Assembly: GCA_913060515.1 (NCBI GenBank)
Contig: CAJXRZ010000024.1
Location: forward strand, 1-64,000
Source of the DNA: an uncultured Pseudomonadota bacterium
GTDB taxonomy: Bacteria; Myxococcota_A; UBA796; CAJQPC01
DNA: 64,000 nt
Direction of reading: 5' to 3'
Shown: one piece after another, positions 24,601 to 32,465 of the stretch
Layout: each line of letters begins with the position of its first letter
How positions within the stretch are numbered: the first letter of the stretch is position 1
Notes under the pieces: model-generated
Databases searched by the model: none
What the model was told of the DNA's origin: nothing
Seen by the model: only the letters and a program-made list of their open reading frames with translations
Program-made: the position numbers and the translations under genes

Positions 24601-25127
24601 CTGGCGGCATGGACGAGTGGTACGCCGCCTTGGTCGCCAAGCTGGGGGCAGATCATCCAGCGGTCTCGACCTTGACCCCGGAAGAGCTCTTGGGCGTCTA
24701 CGGCTACACCACGAACGCCTTCGAGGACATGAACTCCGCTCTGCGTACGCTGGATCCGGACGAGCTGGAGACCATCATGCCCTTCCTGAAGAGCGCCACC
24801 AGCGGCCTGAACGCCATGCCCTCGGTGCAGCAGACGCTGACCCGGCGCATGAAGGACGGGGCTGCCCGGCACATCGACCACCTGCTGGTGGAAGGGACCG
24901 TCTTCTCCGACAACGCCTTCTCGTCCTCGTCCATCTACGATGACCTGACGCAGTTCGGGAACCGATACATCGTGGATATCCGAGGAAAGACCGGAGCCTT
25001 CGTGCAGGACATCTCTCGCTACGGCGGGGAAGGGGAGGTGCTCTTCGCCCCGGGTGCCCGCTTCCGCGTGGTCCGCCGCTGGCAGGACGGCTCCACCACA
25101 CGGGTCATCCTTCAGGAGCTCAACTGA
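21606..25127 (+). CDS. large toxin candidate: annexin-like repeats, Gly/Ala hydrophobic centre, C-terminal ADP-ribosyltransferase domain
   Basis: 1173 residues from TTG 21606, with GGAG at 21595-21598, seven bases upstream; the reading frame stays open further upstream but without a good site and across the divergent gene. No signal peptide. Residues about 48-115 read as an annexin repeat (GERAELIHTAF, then AYGKDLEQEF where annexins have YGKDLxxDL). Further degenerate repeats are marked by GWVNDDESAVFD, GLGTDDAGV and GWISDDENAVYE. Residues about 675-730 are a hydrophobic Gly/Ala-rich segment common in translocated toxins. The last 150 residues carry the R-S-E signature of arginine-type ADP-ribosyltransferases: R1047 (NSALR), AFSSSS (S1107-S1109 at the STS place) and E1142-x-E1144 (GGEGEVLFAPGARF). 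The downstream gene is coupled (TGATG). Confidence 0.8.
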   Translation: MGKTQRDTSTSTGSASTELAAPTGILAEQGLGNAQAQDGLDLGASPGERAELIHTAFHGSWWGEDEEAALRQLGGDPGALRSAYAGAYGKDLEQEFRDHCSTGQANQAIRFLWPAMPLSARLNTHLSGGIFGDSANEEGLLDVIQSATVAQQIAAGRDAHTMSLLASHLDADQLLSARRILQPDQLSAAVLERIRAANGWVNDDESAVFDVLLELPPAERRALWENNPDAFSFLGGSDRARVQSICTGTEAQALQERMAEATDGLGTDDAGVSSLIAHAAGLRDEQAQLRAALEQPDLSEDQQRQISARLAEIGDLDGLLQVQRDANGEIAGGSFLGMMRGDVSEGEYRQFSAQLGVAGFEQAKQEILDAVGWISDDENAVYEAFQRIQDTTLRQQLWDDAQVQAALGSLSSSEQDTAASFRDGDSQSIAMTRLEEAWSHWDVDEARVFALISEMSGPDREHLRYSALYQSMMLGIGSPENIALREVTETGRVPTGSGINAALGGAWDGTNTDLLGQVLTGMGDAERWSYRLGYWLNRSGRAPQDEEQEQALESFNALESRLQSELGTDDLETALDQLVGVPTPQELQTEAGRIIAAGILTQRVDDKQSHWDGVGQVFTESDETADGMEVQLDASYMQAMEDGVMSAEELAVLASLDSRFAERYQQSLAAIDRIRNIAATVAAVAAGIVVTALTAGAAGPVVAGLLSSYGAGALAGGIAGAVVRVGVSEAMGGDHFDSISGEGATEAAVGFADGAMAVLANGLATRATGWVGLKGAQLSGAMALGSIEAAGGALQTSGRAFAAGAVRGGIDGLLSGMVGELVLTAADQATWRQSVWDVVISFGEAALRGGTIGAATGGMVGGGIDALGAYVSRSRIESLVQDLESIGIPRQQLDSMPLDEVRTLAQLDAALAAGDVDRARQLFGEMPSVDDAKLRLLQAKLVETHFGADRVSAMGLEGVAGAADLLNPGFRATAEDMVGFANVIESPQFAHFFTDELGPGGMDEWYAALVAKLGADHPAVSTLTPEELLGVYGYTTNAFEDMNSALRTLDPDELETIMPFLKSATSGLNAMPSVQQTLTRRMKDGAARHIDHLLVEGTVFSDNAFSSSSIYDDLTQFGNRYIVDIRGKTGAFVQDISRYGGEGEVLFAPGARFRVVRRWQDGSTTRVILQELN

Positions 25128-25747
25128 TGTTCGAGGCGCCAAGCATCGCCCCGAATCCGGCCCTCCGCGCCCTGGAGATCCAAGCCCAAGCTCAGGGTGC
25201 CAAGCTGCTGCCAAGCGGCGTCTATGGCGTGGGGGACTTTCGGGTGGTGCTGGAGCGCGCTGCCCACACCAGCCCTATGTCGCCGCCGGCCCTCAGCAAT
25301 CACCGCGTGGTGCCCTTGAGCGGGGGCCTGTTCAGCGAGGTCGGACGCCGCTTTGGAGTGCTCAACACGGTCAACGCCCTGAGCGCCTTGTTGGAGGGAC
25401 GGGTCTACGCGGCCAAACGCTGGGAAGGCCAGGAGCCCTTCTTGATCGATCCAGCAGGGGCCATGGCCAAGCTCCACATCCCTGGAGTGGAGGTGGTTCA
25501 AGAGCTGCCTGTGCAGCAACTCTGGCAGTGGCTGGAGCTGATGACGCGGGCGCAGTTGCTGCCCTACGATGGCCGCGCGGTCTACCAGGCCCCTGGGCCC
25601 TTGGCCCGATTGGTGGGCGTGAAGCCCAACAGGGAAGGCCTGGCCTCGGAGTGGGTTGGGATCCTCAGAGGGCAGCACGTCGCGCTCTTGGCCAAGATCG
25701 GGGAAGCAGGTCTGCAGTGGTTGGATCCGCAGCCGGCTCTCCTCTAA
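25127..25747 (+). CDS. hypothetical protein coupled to the toxin candidate (possible immunity or accessory protein)
   Basis: 206 residues from ATG 25127, whose A is the last base of the toxin stop (TGATG). No family recognised and no signal peptide or membrane segment. It has several Trp-rich and hydrophobic strands (QLWQWLELM, LASEWVGILRG, LLAKIGEAGLQWL) and looks like one compact cytoplasmic domain. The strict translational coupling to a C-terminal ADP-ribosyltransferase is what is expected for an immunity protein, but a chaperone or loader would look the same. Confidence 0.6.
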   Translation: MFEAPSIAPNPALRALEIQAQAQGAKLLPSGVYGVGDFRVVLERAAHTSPMSPPALSNHRVVPLSGGLFSEVGRRFGVLNTVNALSALLEGRVYAAKRWEGQEPFLIDPAGAMAKLHIPGVEVVQELPVQQLWQWLELMTRAQLLPYDGRAVYQAPGPLARLVGVKPNREGLASEWVGILRGQHVALLAKIGEAGLQWLDPQPALL

Positions 25748-25774
25748 GGCCGAGCCACGGGTTAGCTTGGCTCC

Positions 25775-26785
25775 ATGGAAGGAGCTCCCTTGGACGAAGG
25801 CATCACACTCGATCGCTTCCTCATGCAAACGGGGGCCTCTCACCCCTCTGCCACAGGTCAGTTTGTCACCCTGCTCAAGCAGGTGACCCTGGCCGCCAAG
25901 ATGATCAGCTCCCGGGTCAACCGGGCCGGTCTGGCCGGCATGATCGGGGCCACTGGCGAGACGAACATCCAGGGGGAGTTCGTCCAGAAGCTGGATCTCT
26001 ACGCCAACGAGACCCTGAAGCGGAACCTGGAGCATGCGGGGGTCGTCTGCCTGATGGTCTCCGAGGAAGAGGATGAGCCGGTTCACATCCCAGAGCCCTT
26101 CGTGCCCGGTCGCTACGTGTTCTGCACGGACCCGCTCGATGGCTCCTCGAACATCGATGTAAACGCGACCATCGGCACCATCTTTGGGGTCTTCAAGCGC
26201 AAGTCACCCGACGGCACGCCGGGCCAGCTCTCCGACGTCCTGGACCGGGCCGGCGATGAGATGGTGGCGGCTGGCTACGTGGTCTATGGCTCCGGCACCC
26301 TGCTCGTGCTGGCCACGAAGGAGAGTGGGGTCAACGGCTTTACGCTGGATCCTTCCGTGGGGGAGTTCTTCCTCTCCCACCCGGACTTGCGTCTGGAGCC
26401 CAGCGCCAAGATGTACTCCATCAACGAGGCCTACCGGGCCAAATGGGACCCGCGCCTTGCTGGCTACATCGACAGCCTCAAGGCGCCGGAGCTGGGCTTT
26501 ACGCAGCGCTACATTGGCAGCTTGGTCGCAGACTTTCATCGCAATCTGCTCAAGGGTGGGCTCTTCATCTACCCCAGCACTGCGTCGGCCCCGAACGGCA
26601 AGCTGCGGGTGCTCTACGAAGCCTTTCCCTTGGCCTACATCGCCGAGCTGGCCGGCGGCTCCGCCACGAACGGCCGGGATCGCATCCTGAGCATGAAGGC
26701 CACGGACCTGCACCAGCGCACGCCGCTGGTCATCGGCAACAGCGAGCTTGTGGCCCAAGCCACCGCAGCCCTCGTTGCAGACTGA
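25775..26785 (+). CDS. fbp: fructose-1,6-bisphosphatase class I
   Basis: 336 residues, normal length. It hydrolyses fructose-1,6-bisphosphate to fructose-6-phosphate in gluconeogenesis. The metal/phosphate motif DPLDGSSNID is complete, with the upstream EEEDEP acidic cluster, KMYSINEAY, RYIGSLVADFHRNLLKGG and GKLRVLYEAFPLAYIAELAGG of the sugar-binding half. Mg-dependent, cytoplasmic. It starts 27 bases after the toxin partner but belongs to metabolism; the alpha/beta hydrolase gene overlaps its 3' end. Confidence 0.96.
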   Translation: MEGAPLDEGITLDRFLMQTGASHPSATGQFVTLLKQVTLAAKMISSRVNRAGLAGMIGATGETNIQGEFVQKLDLYANETLKRNLEHAGVVCLMVSEEEDEPVHIPEPFVPGRYVFCTDPLDGSSNIDVNATIGTIFGVFKRKSPDGTPGQLSDVLDRAGDEMVAAGYVVYGSGTLLVLATKESGVNGFTLDPSVGEFFLSHPDLRLEPSAKMYSINEAYRAKWDPRLAGYIDSLKAPELGFTQRYIGSLVADFHRNLLKGGLFIYPSTASAPNGKLRVLYEAFPLAYIAELAGGSATNGRDRILSMKATDLHQRTPLVIGNSELVAQATAALVAD

Positions 26786-27806
26786 AGGGCCCGGCACCTG
26801 GCACCGCCTCCTCAGCGATGAGGAGGTGGAGCAGAAGATCGACCGTGACCACAGCGGCGTCTTCAACAAGCAGCTGCGTCAGATCGAGCGGCCCGGCGGC
26901 TTCTGTCTGAGCGTGGTGCGCAAGCGCCTGGCCAGCGGGGCTAGCCGAGGGCCGGTGGTCCTGGTGCATGGCTTGGCCCAGAACCGCTACACCTGGCACG
27001 TCAGCGGCCGGTCCATGGCCAACTGGCTGGCCGAGCAGGGCTGGGACGTCTGGAACCTCGAGCTGCGTGGTCACGGCCGCAGCCGGCACCCGGAGCAGGA
27101 AGAGGAGACCTTTGCCGACTACGTCCAGGACATCGTGGACGTGGCCAAGGCATTGGATGGGCAGGCCGTCTTTGTGGGCCACAGCTTGGGGGGCGCCGCC
27201 ATCTACGCGGCGGCTACTTTGGGTGCGCCCATCAAGGGGATTGTTGGCATGGGAGCGGTATTCTCCTTCGCCCAGCACAACCCGGCACTGCGGGCCCTGG
27301 CCGAGGTCACCCTTGCCGCAGAAGGGGGCCTTCCCGGCAAGCGTCTGGTCGTGCGCACGCGCATGGTGGGCAAGCTGCTCTCCCGCCTCTCTACGGTCTC
27401 GGACTCTTTCGGCTTTGGACTGCCCGTCTCTGGCTGGTGGCCGGGCTCGGTCGAGCAAGAACTCCTCGATGAGCGCTTGGGCAACGGCTTTGACTGGACC
27501 AGCTTCAGGGTGTGGCTGGAGATGTGCCAGTGGGCGGTCAGCGGGCGCTTTGACCCCTACCAGGAGCCCTTCACGACCTGTGGGGTGCCCCTCTTGGTCA
27601 TCGCCGGGGACAAGGATCACCTCTGCGATCCTGAAGATGCCCGCGTGCCCTACGACTTGGCGCAGTGGGAAGACAAGACCCTACGCATCTTCGACCAGTA
27701 CGCCGACGGCGTTCACTTCGGTCACTTGGACTTGATTCTGGGGACCGCAGCAGGTGGCCTGGTCTGGCCGGTCGTTCATGAGTGGATGGCTGCCCGCGAG
27801 GACTGA
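26748..27806 (+). CDS. alpha/beta hydrolase
   Basis: 352 residues if started at TTG 26748, overlapping fbp by 38 bases; a TTG at 26775 is an equal alternative. After about 60 residues comes VVLVHGLAQNRYTW (oxyanion HG), LELRGHGRS and the nucleophile elbow GHSLGG; later IAGDKDHLC (acid Asp) and GVHFGHLDL (catalytic His) complete the triad. It resembles bacterial lipase/esterase-type hydrolases with an N-terminal lid. Substrate unknown. Convergent with the next hydrolase gene (31-base overlap). Confidence 0.85.
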   Translation: MWPKPPQPSLQTEGPGTWHRLLSDEEVEQKIDRDHSGVFNKQLRQIERPGGFCLSVVRKRLASGASRGPVVLVHGLAQNRYTWHVSGRSMANWLAEQGWDVWNLELRGHGRSRHPEQEEETFADYVQDIVDVAKALDGQAVFVGHSLGGAAIYAAATLGAPIKGIVGMGAVFSFAQHNPALRALAEVTLAAEGGLPGKRLVVRTRMVGKLLSRLSTVSDSFGFGLPVSGWWPGSVEQELLDERLGNGFDWTSFRVWLEMCQWAVSGRFDPYQEPFTTCGVPLLVIAGDKDHLCDPEDARVPYDLAQWEDKTLRIFDQYADGVHFGHLDLILGTAAGGLVWPVVHEWMAARED

Positions 27807-28657
27807 GTCTGGATCCAGTGGCCCAATACCTGGGCCAGCCCCTTGGGATTGTCCAGGTGCAGGTTGTGGCCACCCTGGATGCTGATCTGGTGGGCCCGAA
27901 GGGCCTTCACGCGGCGCTCGAGATCCGGCAGGTGCCGGAACCACCCTTGGGCTCCCAAGACCAGCTGCGTTGGACATTGCACCTCCTCCAGGTGCGCGAT
28001 GAAGCGCTCCACGTCGAAGGGAATGGCGCTGCGGGCGCGGTGCTTTGGGTCCCAACGCCAAACAAAGCCCTCTGGGGTCGCGCGTGTTCCACCCTCGGCC
28101 AGGGAGAGGGCCCAGGTGTCACTCAGGGACGGTGTGGCCTTCTGGAGGCGTTGTGCGGCGTCTTGGAGCGTGGCCATTGGGGTGTGGGTGCGCCTGAGGC
28201 GGTGGTGCTTCAGGTGGGTGCGAAGCTGCGTTGGGGCCTGGCTGTCGGGCACCTCCGGCGGACCGATGCCGTCCACCAAGCTCAGGGTGCGGACCAGCTC
28301 CGGACGTGCTGCAGCCAGATAGCAGGCGACCGTCGCGCCCATGGAGTGACCGACGAGGTGGAGCGCTTGAAGGTCCTGGCTCTCGAGCAGGGTGTCCAGA
28401 TCCAGGACATAGTCGCTGAAATGGTAGGTCCCGCCGCGACCAACGTGCTCGCTCAGTCCAAAGCCGCGTTGGTCCGGAACCAGGATGGGGCCCAGCACCT
28501 GTAGGTGGCGTGCACAGGCATCCCAGCTCAGGGCTTGGTCTTGGAATCCGTGCAGGACCAGGATGGGGAGCTCCCCTTGTCCTGGGTGGCTTCTCAGGCT
28601 GAGCTTCAGGCCGCCAAAGCCAGGCACCATGGCCAGAGTAGGGCCCAAGGGCTGCAC
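27776..28657 (-). CDS. alpha/beta hydrolase
   Basis: 293 residues from GTG 28657, which abuts the stop of the response regulator gene; an in-frame ATG at 28630 is an alternative. Motifs: ILVLHGFQDQALSW, VPDQRGFGLSE, elbow GHSMGA, and LVLGAQGW then GGHNLHLDNP carrying the late Asp/His. A general esterase/lipase/epoxide-hydrolase fold. It is third in the unit sensor kinase, response regulator, hydrolase, so it may be an output of that two-component system or simply read through. Confidence 0.85.
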   Translation of the reverse strand: MQPLGPTLAMVPGFGGLKLSLRSHPGQGELPILVLHGFQDQALSWDACARHLQVLGPILVPDQRGFGLSEHVGRGGTYHFSDYVLDLDTLLESQDLQALHLVGHSMGATVACYLAAARPELVRTLSLVDGIGPPEVPDSQAPTQLRTHLKHHRLRRTHTPMATLQDAAQRLQKATPSLSDTWALSLAEGGTRATPEGFVWRWDPKHRARSAIPFDVERFIAHLEEVQCPTQLVLGAQGWFRHLPDLERRVKALRAHQISIQGGHNLHLDNPKGLAQVLGHWIQTQSSRAAIHS

Positions 28658-29374
28658 CTACTCCTCGAAGCGGTAGCCGGTGCCGTGCACCGTGAGGATG
28701 TGCCGCGGGTCAGAGGGCTTCTCTTCCAGCTTCTTGCGCAGCTTGAGCACCTGGTTGTCCACCGTGCGGGTGGTCATCGTGGCCGTGTAGCCCCAGACTT
28801 GCTCGAGCAGCTCTTCGCGGGAGACGGCGCGGCCGCGGTTGGCGATGAGGTAGGCCAGGACCGCGCCCTCGTGGGTGGTCAAGCGCAGCTCTTCTTCTCC
28901 ACGGGTGACGATGCGGCGTCGCAGGTCGACCTTGATCTCGCCGAAGGTGAACACGTCGGGCGTGGTGCCAGGCTTGTCTGCCACCTTGGGGGAGTCGGCG
29001 CCCTTCATGCCGCGCAGGCGGGCCTTGACCCGTGCGATGAGCTCCCGCAGGGAGAAGGGTTTGGTCACGTAGTCGTCGGCCCCCATCTCCAGGCCCAAGA
29101 CCCGGTCCAGCTCTTCGTTGCGGGCGGTGAGCATGATGATCTGAACCCGCGGGTGCTCGGCTTTGACGGCGCGAAGCACGCTGAGGCCGTCCATGCCCGG
29201 CAGCATCACATCCAAGAGCAAGAGGGCTGGTGGGTTCTGGCGCAGGGCTTGTAGACCGGCCTCGCCGTTGGCGTGGTGCTCGACCTCATAGCGCTCATGG
29301 CGCAGCGCAGTGACCACTCCGAGCGCGATGGTCTCGTCGTCTTCAATCACGAGGATGCGGGCGGGCTTGTCCAT
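28658..29374 (-). CDS. OmpR/PhoB-family response regulator
   Basis: 238 residues. Receiver domain: acidic pair EDD at residues 11-13, phospho-acceptor Asp55 in LLLLDVMLPGMDG, MLTARNEE with the Thr switch and the conserved Lys in DYVTKPFSLREL. A charged linker leads to a winged-helix DNA-binding domain (RRIVTRGEEELRLTTHEGAVLAYL, TMTTRTVDNQVLKLRKKLE, HILTVHGTGYRFEE). It is phosphorylated by the kinase encoded just upstream, and both are one operon. Target genes are not identifiable here. Confidence 0.95.
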   Translation of the reverse strand: MDKPARILVIEDDETIALGVVTALRHERYEVEHHANGEAGLQALRQNPPALLLLDVMLPGMDGLSVLRAVKAEHPRVQIIMLTARNEELDRVLGLEMGADDYVTKPFSLRELIARVKARLRGMKGADSPKVADKPGTTPDVFTFGEIKVDLRRRIVTRGEEELRLTTHEGAVLAYLIANRGRAVSREELLEQVWGYTATMTTRTVDNQVLKLRKKLEEKPSDPRHILTVHGTGYRFEE

Positions 29375-29394
29375 TGGGCGCTCTCTTGCTTGCG

Positions 29395-31365
29395 TCAGTT
29401 CTGAAGGGGTAGCCGTAATACGAAGCGAGCGCCGCCGGCTATTCCCTCCTCACACCGCACGCTGCCCTTCTGAGAGTCGACGGCGTCGTTGACGAAGGAC
29501 AGGCCAAGTCCATGGCCGCCGGAGAGTCCTCGGTCGGGGCCCTCCACGCGAACGAATGGCTGAAAAATGGCTTCCCGCTTGCTCTTTGGTACGCCGATTC
29601 CGTTATCGCTCACGGAGAGCTCGGCTTCGTCCTTTTGGCGGCTCAGCTTGACCTCGACGCGGGAAGGACGGTCGGTCCGTTTGTACTTGATCGCGTTGTC
29701 GAGCAGACAGACCATCGCATCCCGCATCAAGGCGGGGTCCCCAAAGGCCTCTCCAACGGGCTCCACGTCACGGATGAGCTCCACCCCAGCATCTTCAAAG
29801 CGCGGCTCCCACTCGTCCAGGGCGCCGTCCAGAAGCTCTTCGATGTCGTAGTGCTGAGGTCGAGCAGGGGTCCGGGTCCGCGCGACAGAGAGGATCTCGT
29901 CGATGCGTGCGGTGAGCTTGTCGGACTCCGTGAGGATGCGCCGCGCAAAGGCACGCGCCACGGCGGGGTCGCCTGCTGCCCCCAACTCGATGTTCTCCGC
30001 CATGACGCGGATGCCGGCCAATGGGGTCTTGAGCTCGTGGGTGACCCGGGTGGCGAACTCTCGTTGGCGAACCGCGAGCTCCTCGCGTCTACGGTCCGCG
30101 GCGACTCGAGCGGCCAGGGCTGCAACGCCAATGGCTCCGCCCACCAAGATGGAGAGCAGGGTGGAGAGCAGGCTGTTTCGGTAGCGGGATCTGGCCTCTT
30201 CGAAGAAGGCTTGGCTGTAGCCGATGCGCAAGTGGGCCAGCATCCTAGGGAACTGGGTGGTCGCCATCGAGGCCAGACCGTCGCCGTAGCGCAGCTCACC
30301 ATCGCTCAAGCGCGCCACAACCAAGAACTCAGGTGTCGCTGAGCGTTGAGCGAAGCTCTCCAGCATGGCGCTCTCATCGAGCTGGACGGCGCTGTAGTTG
30401 TCCGCGCCGACGCTGGAGTAGACCAGAATCCACGGCGAGCCATAGGGGTCGATGACCACGCGTTGTTGGGCGCCCGGCTCACTTCGGGGGGCCAGGCGGG
30501 CCTCCACCTCTTGCCAGCCCTGTAGACGGGTCCGGGCTCTGGGGAGCTCTTGCCTGAGCATGGCCAGGACCTCGGATTCGGGCGCCAGGGCCTGAAGGTC
30601 CGCCTGGATGGGGCCTTCAAGGAACGCGAGGATCTGCTCAAGCACCGGGCCGGGCTGGTGGATCAGCTCCTTGACCAGCTCCTCGTACTCAGCGACCGCA
30701 AAACGGGGCCGCCCACCTTGGGCCAGGGCCTGGGCATGCAGCGAGCGGTGGAGGGTGACGCGCCTTGCGGAGATACCCTTGTTCTGTGCCTCGGAGAGGG
30801 TGAGCAGGGCCATGCCGGGTCGCATCAAGGCGTTCGCTGCCTGAGCCGGCTTGCCCATCTCCAGCAAGCGGCTGGCCGCCTCTGTGCTGGCGAAGAGGGC
30901 GACCTGGGGGTCGGCGTCCTTGGCACAGGTCAAGAAGAGGGGGGGCAAGTCCTCGGGAGGCAAGCGCCGCTCTTGTCGGCGAATCTGGCTGATGCAGGGG
31001 CTGCGGTTGATCGTGGGCAGATCTTCGCGCACGCCGACCATCGGGTAAGTCCAACGAACCTCCTGGCTGCCTGGCAGGCGCTCCCATCGGTAGATGGCCT
31101 CGAAGAAGGTACTGCGCTCGCGGTAGTAGCGCTCTCTGGAGCCTGTCCCCTCCGCGTCAAGGTCCTCAACGCTCTGCATCCAGTCTGCGCTGCGCTCGTT
31201 CACCTCAAGGTCCCAGCGGCGGGCCTCGTTGCTCAGGGCAGCCTCGGCACGTTGGGCCTCCTGTGCTTCGATGTCCAGCTGCAGCTTGATGGTCTGGCCA
31301 ACCCCAATGAGCACCAGCAAGCCCAAGGCCACACCGATGGCCCAGTAGCTCAGGCGTCGCAGCAC
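29395..31365 (-). CDS. membrane sensor histidine kinase
   Basis: 656 residues from a GTG. First membrane helix at about 6-28 (WAIGVALGLLVLIGVG), then a large extracytoplasmic sensor region of about 370 residues with an all-helical first half, then a second helix (about 395-418, LSTLLSILVGGAIGVAALAA). The cytoplasmic part has HisKA with phospho-acceptor His443 in VTHELKTPLAG, and HATPase_c with N box DNAIKYK, G1 SDNGIGVP, and G2 SGGHGLGLSFV. The order kinase first, regulator second with a 20-base gap is normal for a dedicated pair. The sensor domain is unlike common PAS or Cache types and its signal is unknown. Confidence 0.93.
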   Translation of the reverse strand: MLRRLSYWAIGVALGLLVLIGVGQTIKLQLDIEAQEAQRAEAALSNEARRWDLEVNERSADWMQSVEDLDAEGTGSRERYYRERSTFFEAIYRWERLPGSQEVRWTYPMVGVREDLPTINRSPCISQIRRQERRLPPEDLPPLFLTCAKDADPQVALFASTEAASRLLEMGKPAQAANALMRPGMALLTLSEAQNKGISARRVTLHRSLHAQALAQGGRPRFAVAEYEELVKELIHQPGPVLEQILAFLEGPIQADLQALAPESEVLAMLRQELPRARTRLQGWQEVEARLAPRSEPGAQQRVVIDPYGSPWILVYSSVGADNYSAVQLDESAMLESFAQRSATPEFLVVARLSDGELRYGDGLASMATTQFPRMLAHLRIGYSQAFFEEARSRYRNSLLSTLLSILVGGAIGVAALAARVAADRRREELAVRQREFATRVTHELKTPLAGIRVMAENIELGAAGDPAVARAFARRILTESDKLTARIDEILSVARTRTPARPQHYDIEELLDGALDEWEPRFEDAGVELIRDVEPVGEAFGDPALMRDAMVCLLDNAIKYKRTDRPSRVEVKLSRQKDEAELSVSDNGIGVPKSKREAIFQPFVRVEGPDRGLSGGHGLGLSFVNDAVDSQKGSVRCEEGIAGGARFVLRLPLQN

Positions 31366-31401
31366 AGAGCCGGGAAGGGGAGTGATGCTGCCCGCCTTTG
31401 G

Positions 31402-32379
31402 CTAGGTAGGGTCTACGCCTGGGACGTCGGCGGCAGACACTTGGTTGCGGCCACTGTTCTTGGCGCTGTACATTGCGCGGTCGGCGCGCTCCATCCAGGC
31501 TTTGATGCTCTCGCCAGGGATACGCTCGGCTACACCGAAGGAGATCGTCACCTTCAGACCGCCAGCGGTTCTTGCCCAGTCGTGTCCCGCGATGTTCCGG
31601 CGCAGGCGCTCGGCCACGTCTACGGAACCCTTGGTCGCGGAGCCGGGCAGGAAGACCGCGAGCTCCTCGCCGCCGTAGCGTATGGCCGCGTCGGTGTCTC
31701 GAATGCCCAGCAAGACCAGGCGCGCGATGCCCCGCAGGACGTCGTCGCCAACGCCATGTCCCCAAGTGTCATTGATGTTCTTAAAATGGTCCACGTCTCC
31801 GAAGATCATGGTGCACGGAGCACCCGCCTCGTCACATCGGGTGACCAAATCGGGCAGCTCATCGGCCAAGAAGGCCCGGGTGTGAAGACCGGTCAGGGGG
31901 TCGTGGCCGGCAGCGTGCAGCCGCTCCAGGACCCGTCTGAGGTGAGCGATCTCATCCAGACCCAGGAGGTCCAGGCGCAGGGAAACAGCCCCGACTTCCA
32001 GGTGGTCCCCGGGTCGGAGCAGGGCTCGAGAAACCTGCTGACCGTTGACCGAGGTGCCGTTGGTGCTCCCCAGATCTTGGACGGTCACCTCGCCTTGATC
32101 GTCGCAAGACAGCAGTACGTGGTTGCGAGAGACCGATGCATCGGTGAGCACCAAGCCTGCAGCCTCGTCGCGACCCAACATCAAACTGGCCTCGGGGGCC
32201 AGGCTGGCGAAGTGCAGCATGTCCGGACCGGCGACCACGCGGACCGTCGGAATCGCAACCCGCCGCAACCTCCTCTCGCGAGGAAGTGACAGCTTCATCG
32301 TGACCTCGCTCAGGTCATCGAAGCCCCCATCGACGTTTGCGTCTTTGGGGTGGGTGTTCTGGTCGTCGTGACCGGCCAT
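31402..32379 (-). CDS. FHA-GGDEF diguanylate cyclase
   Basis: About 325 residues from ATG 32379 (AAGG upstream); a GTG at 32406 is possible. The N-terminal FHA domain shows LMLGRDEAAGLVL, SVSRNHVLL and STNGTSVNG, so it should bind phosphothreonine. The C-terminal GGDEF domain has the active-site loop RYGGEELAVF and an inhibitory I-site RDTD five residues before it, plus DPLTGLHTR at the start, and looks active and product-inhibited. It makes cyclic di-GMP, with the FHA domain coupling it to Ser/Thr kinase signalling. Cytoplasmic, monocistronic. Confidence 0.92.
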   Translation of the reverse strand: MAGHDDQNTHPKDANVDGGFDDLSEVTMKLSLPRERRLRRVAIPTVRVVAGPDMLHFASLAPEASLMLGRDEAAGLVLTDASVSRNHVLLSCDDQGEVTVQDLGSTNGTSVNGQQVSRALLRPGDHLEVGAVSLRLDLLGLDEIAHLRRVLERLHAAGHDPLTGLHTRAFLADELPDLVTRCDEAGAPCTMIFGDVDHFKNINDTWGHGVGDDVLRGIARLVLLGIRDTDAAIRYGGEELAVFLPGSATKGSVDVAERLRRNIAGHDWARTAGGLKVTISFGVAERIPGESIKAWMERADRAMYSAKNSGRNQVSAADVPGVDPT

Positions 32380-32465
32380 CAGAGCCTTGGGAAGGTGCGA
32401 AGTCACCCTACCGCGTCAGACACGCTCTCGCCAAGAGGGCGGGCTGACTCCACGGTTACGCGCAA

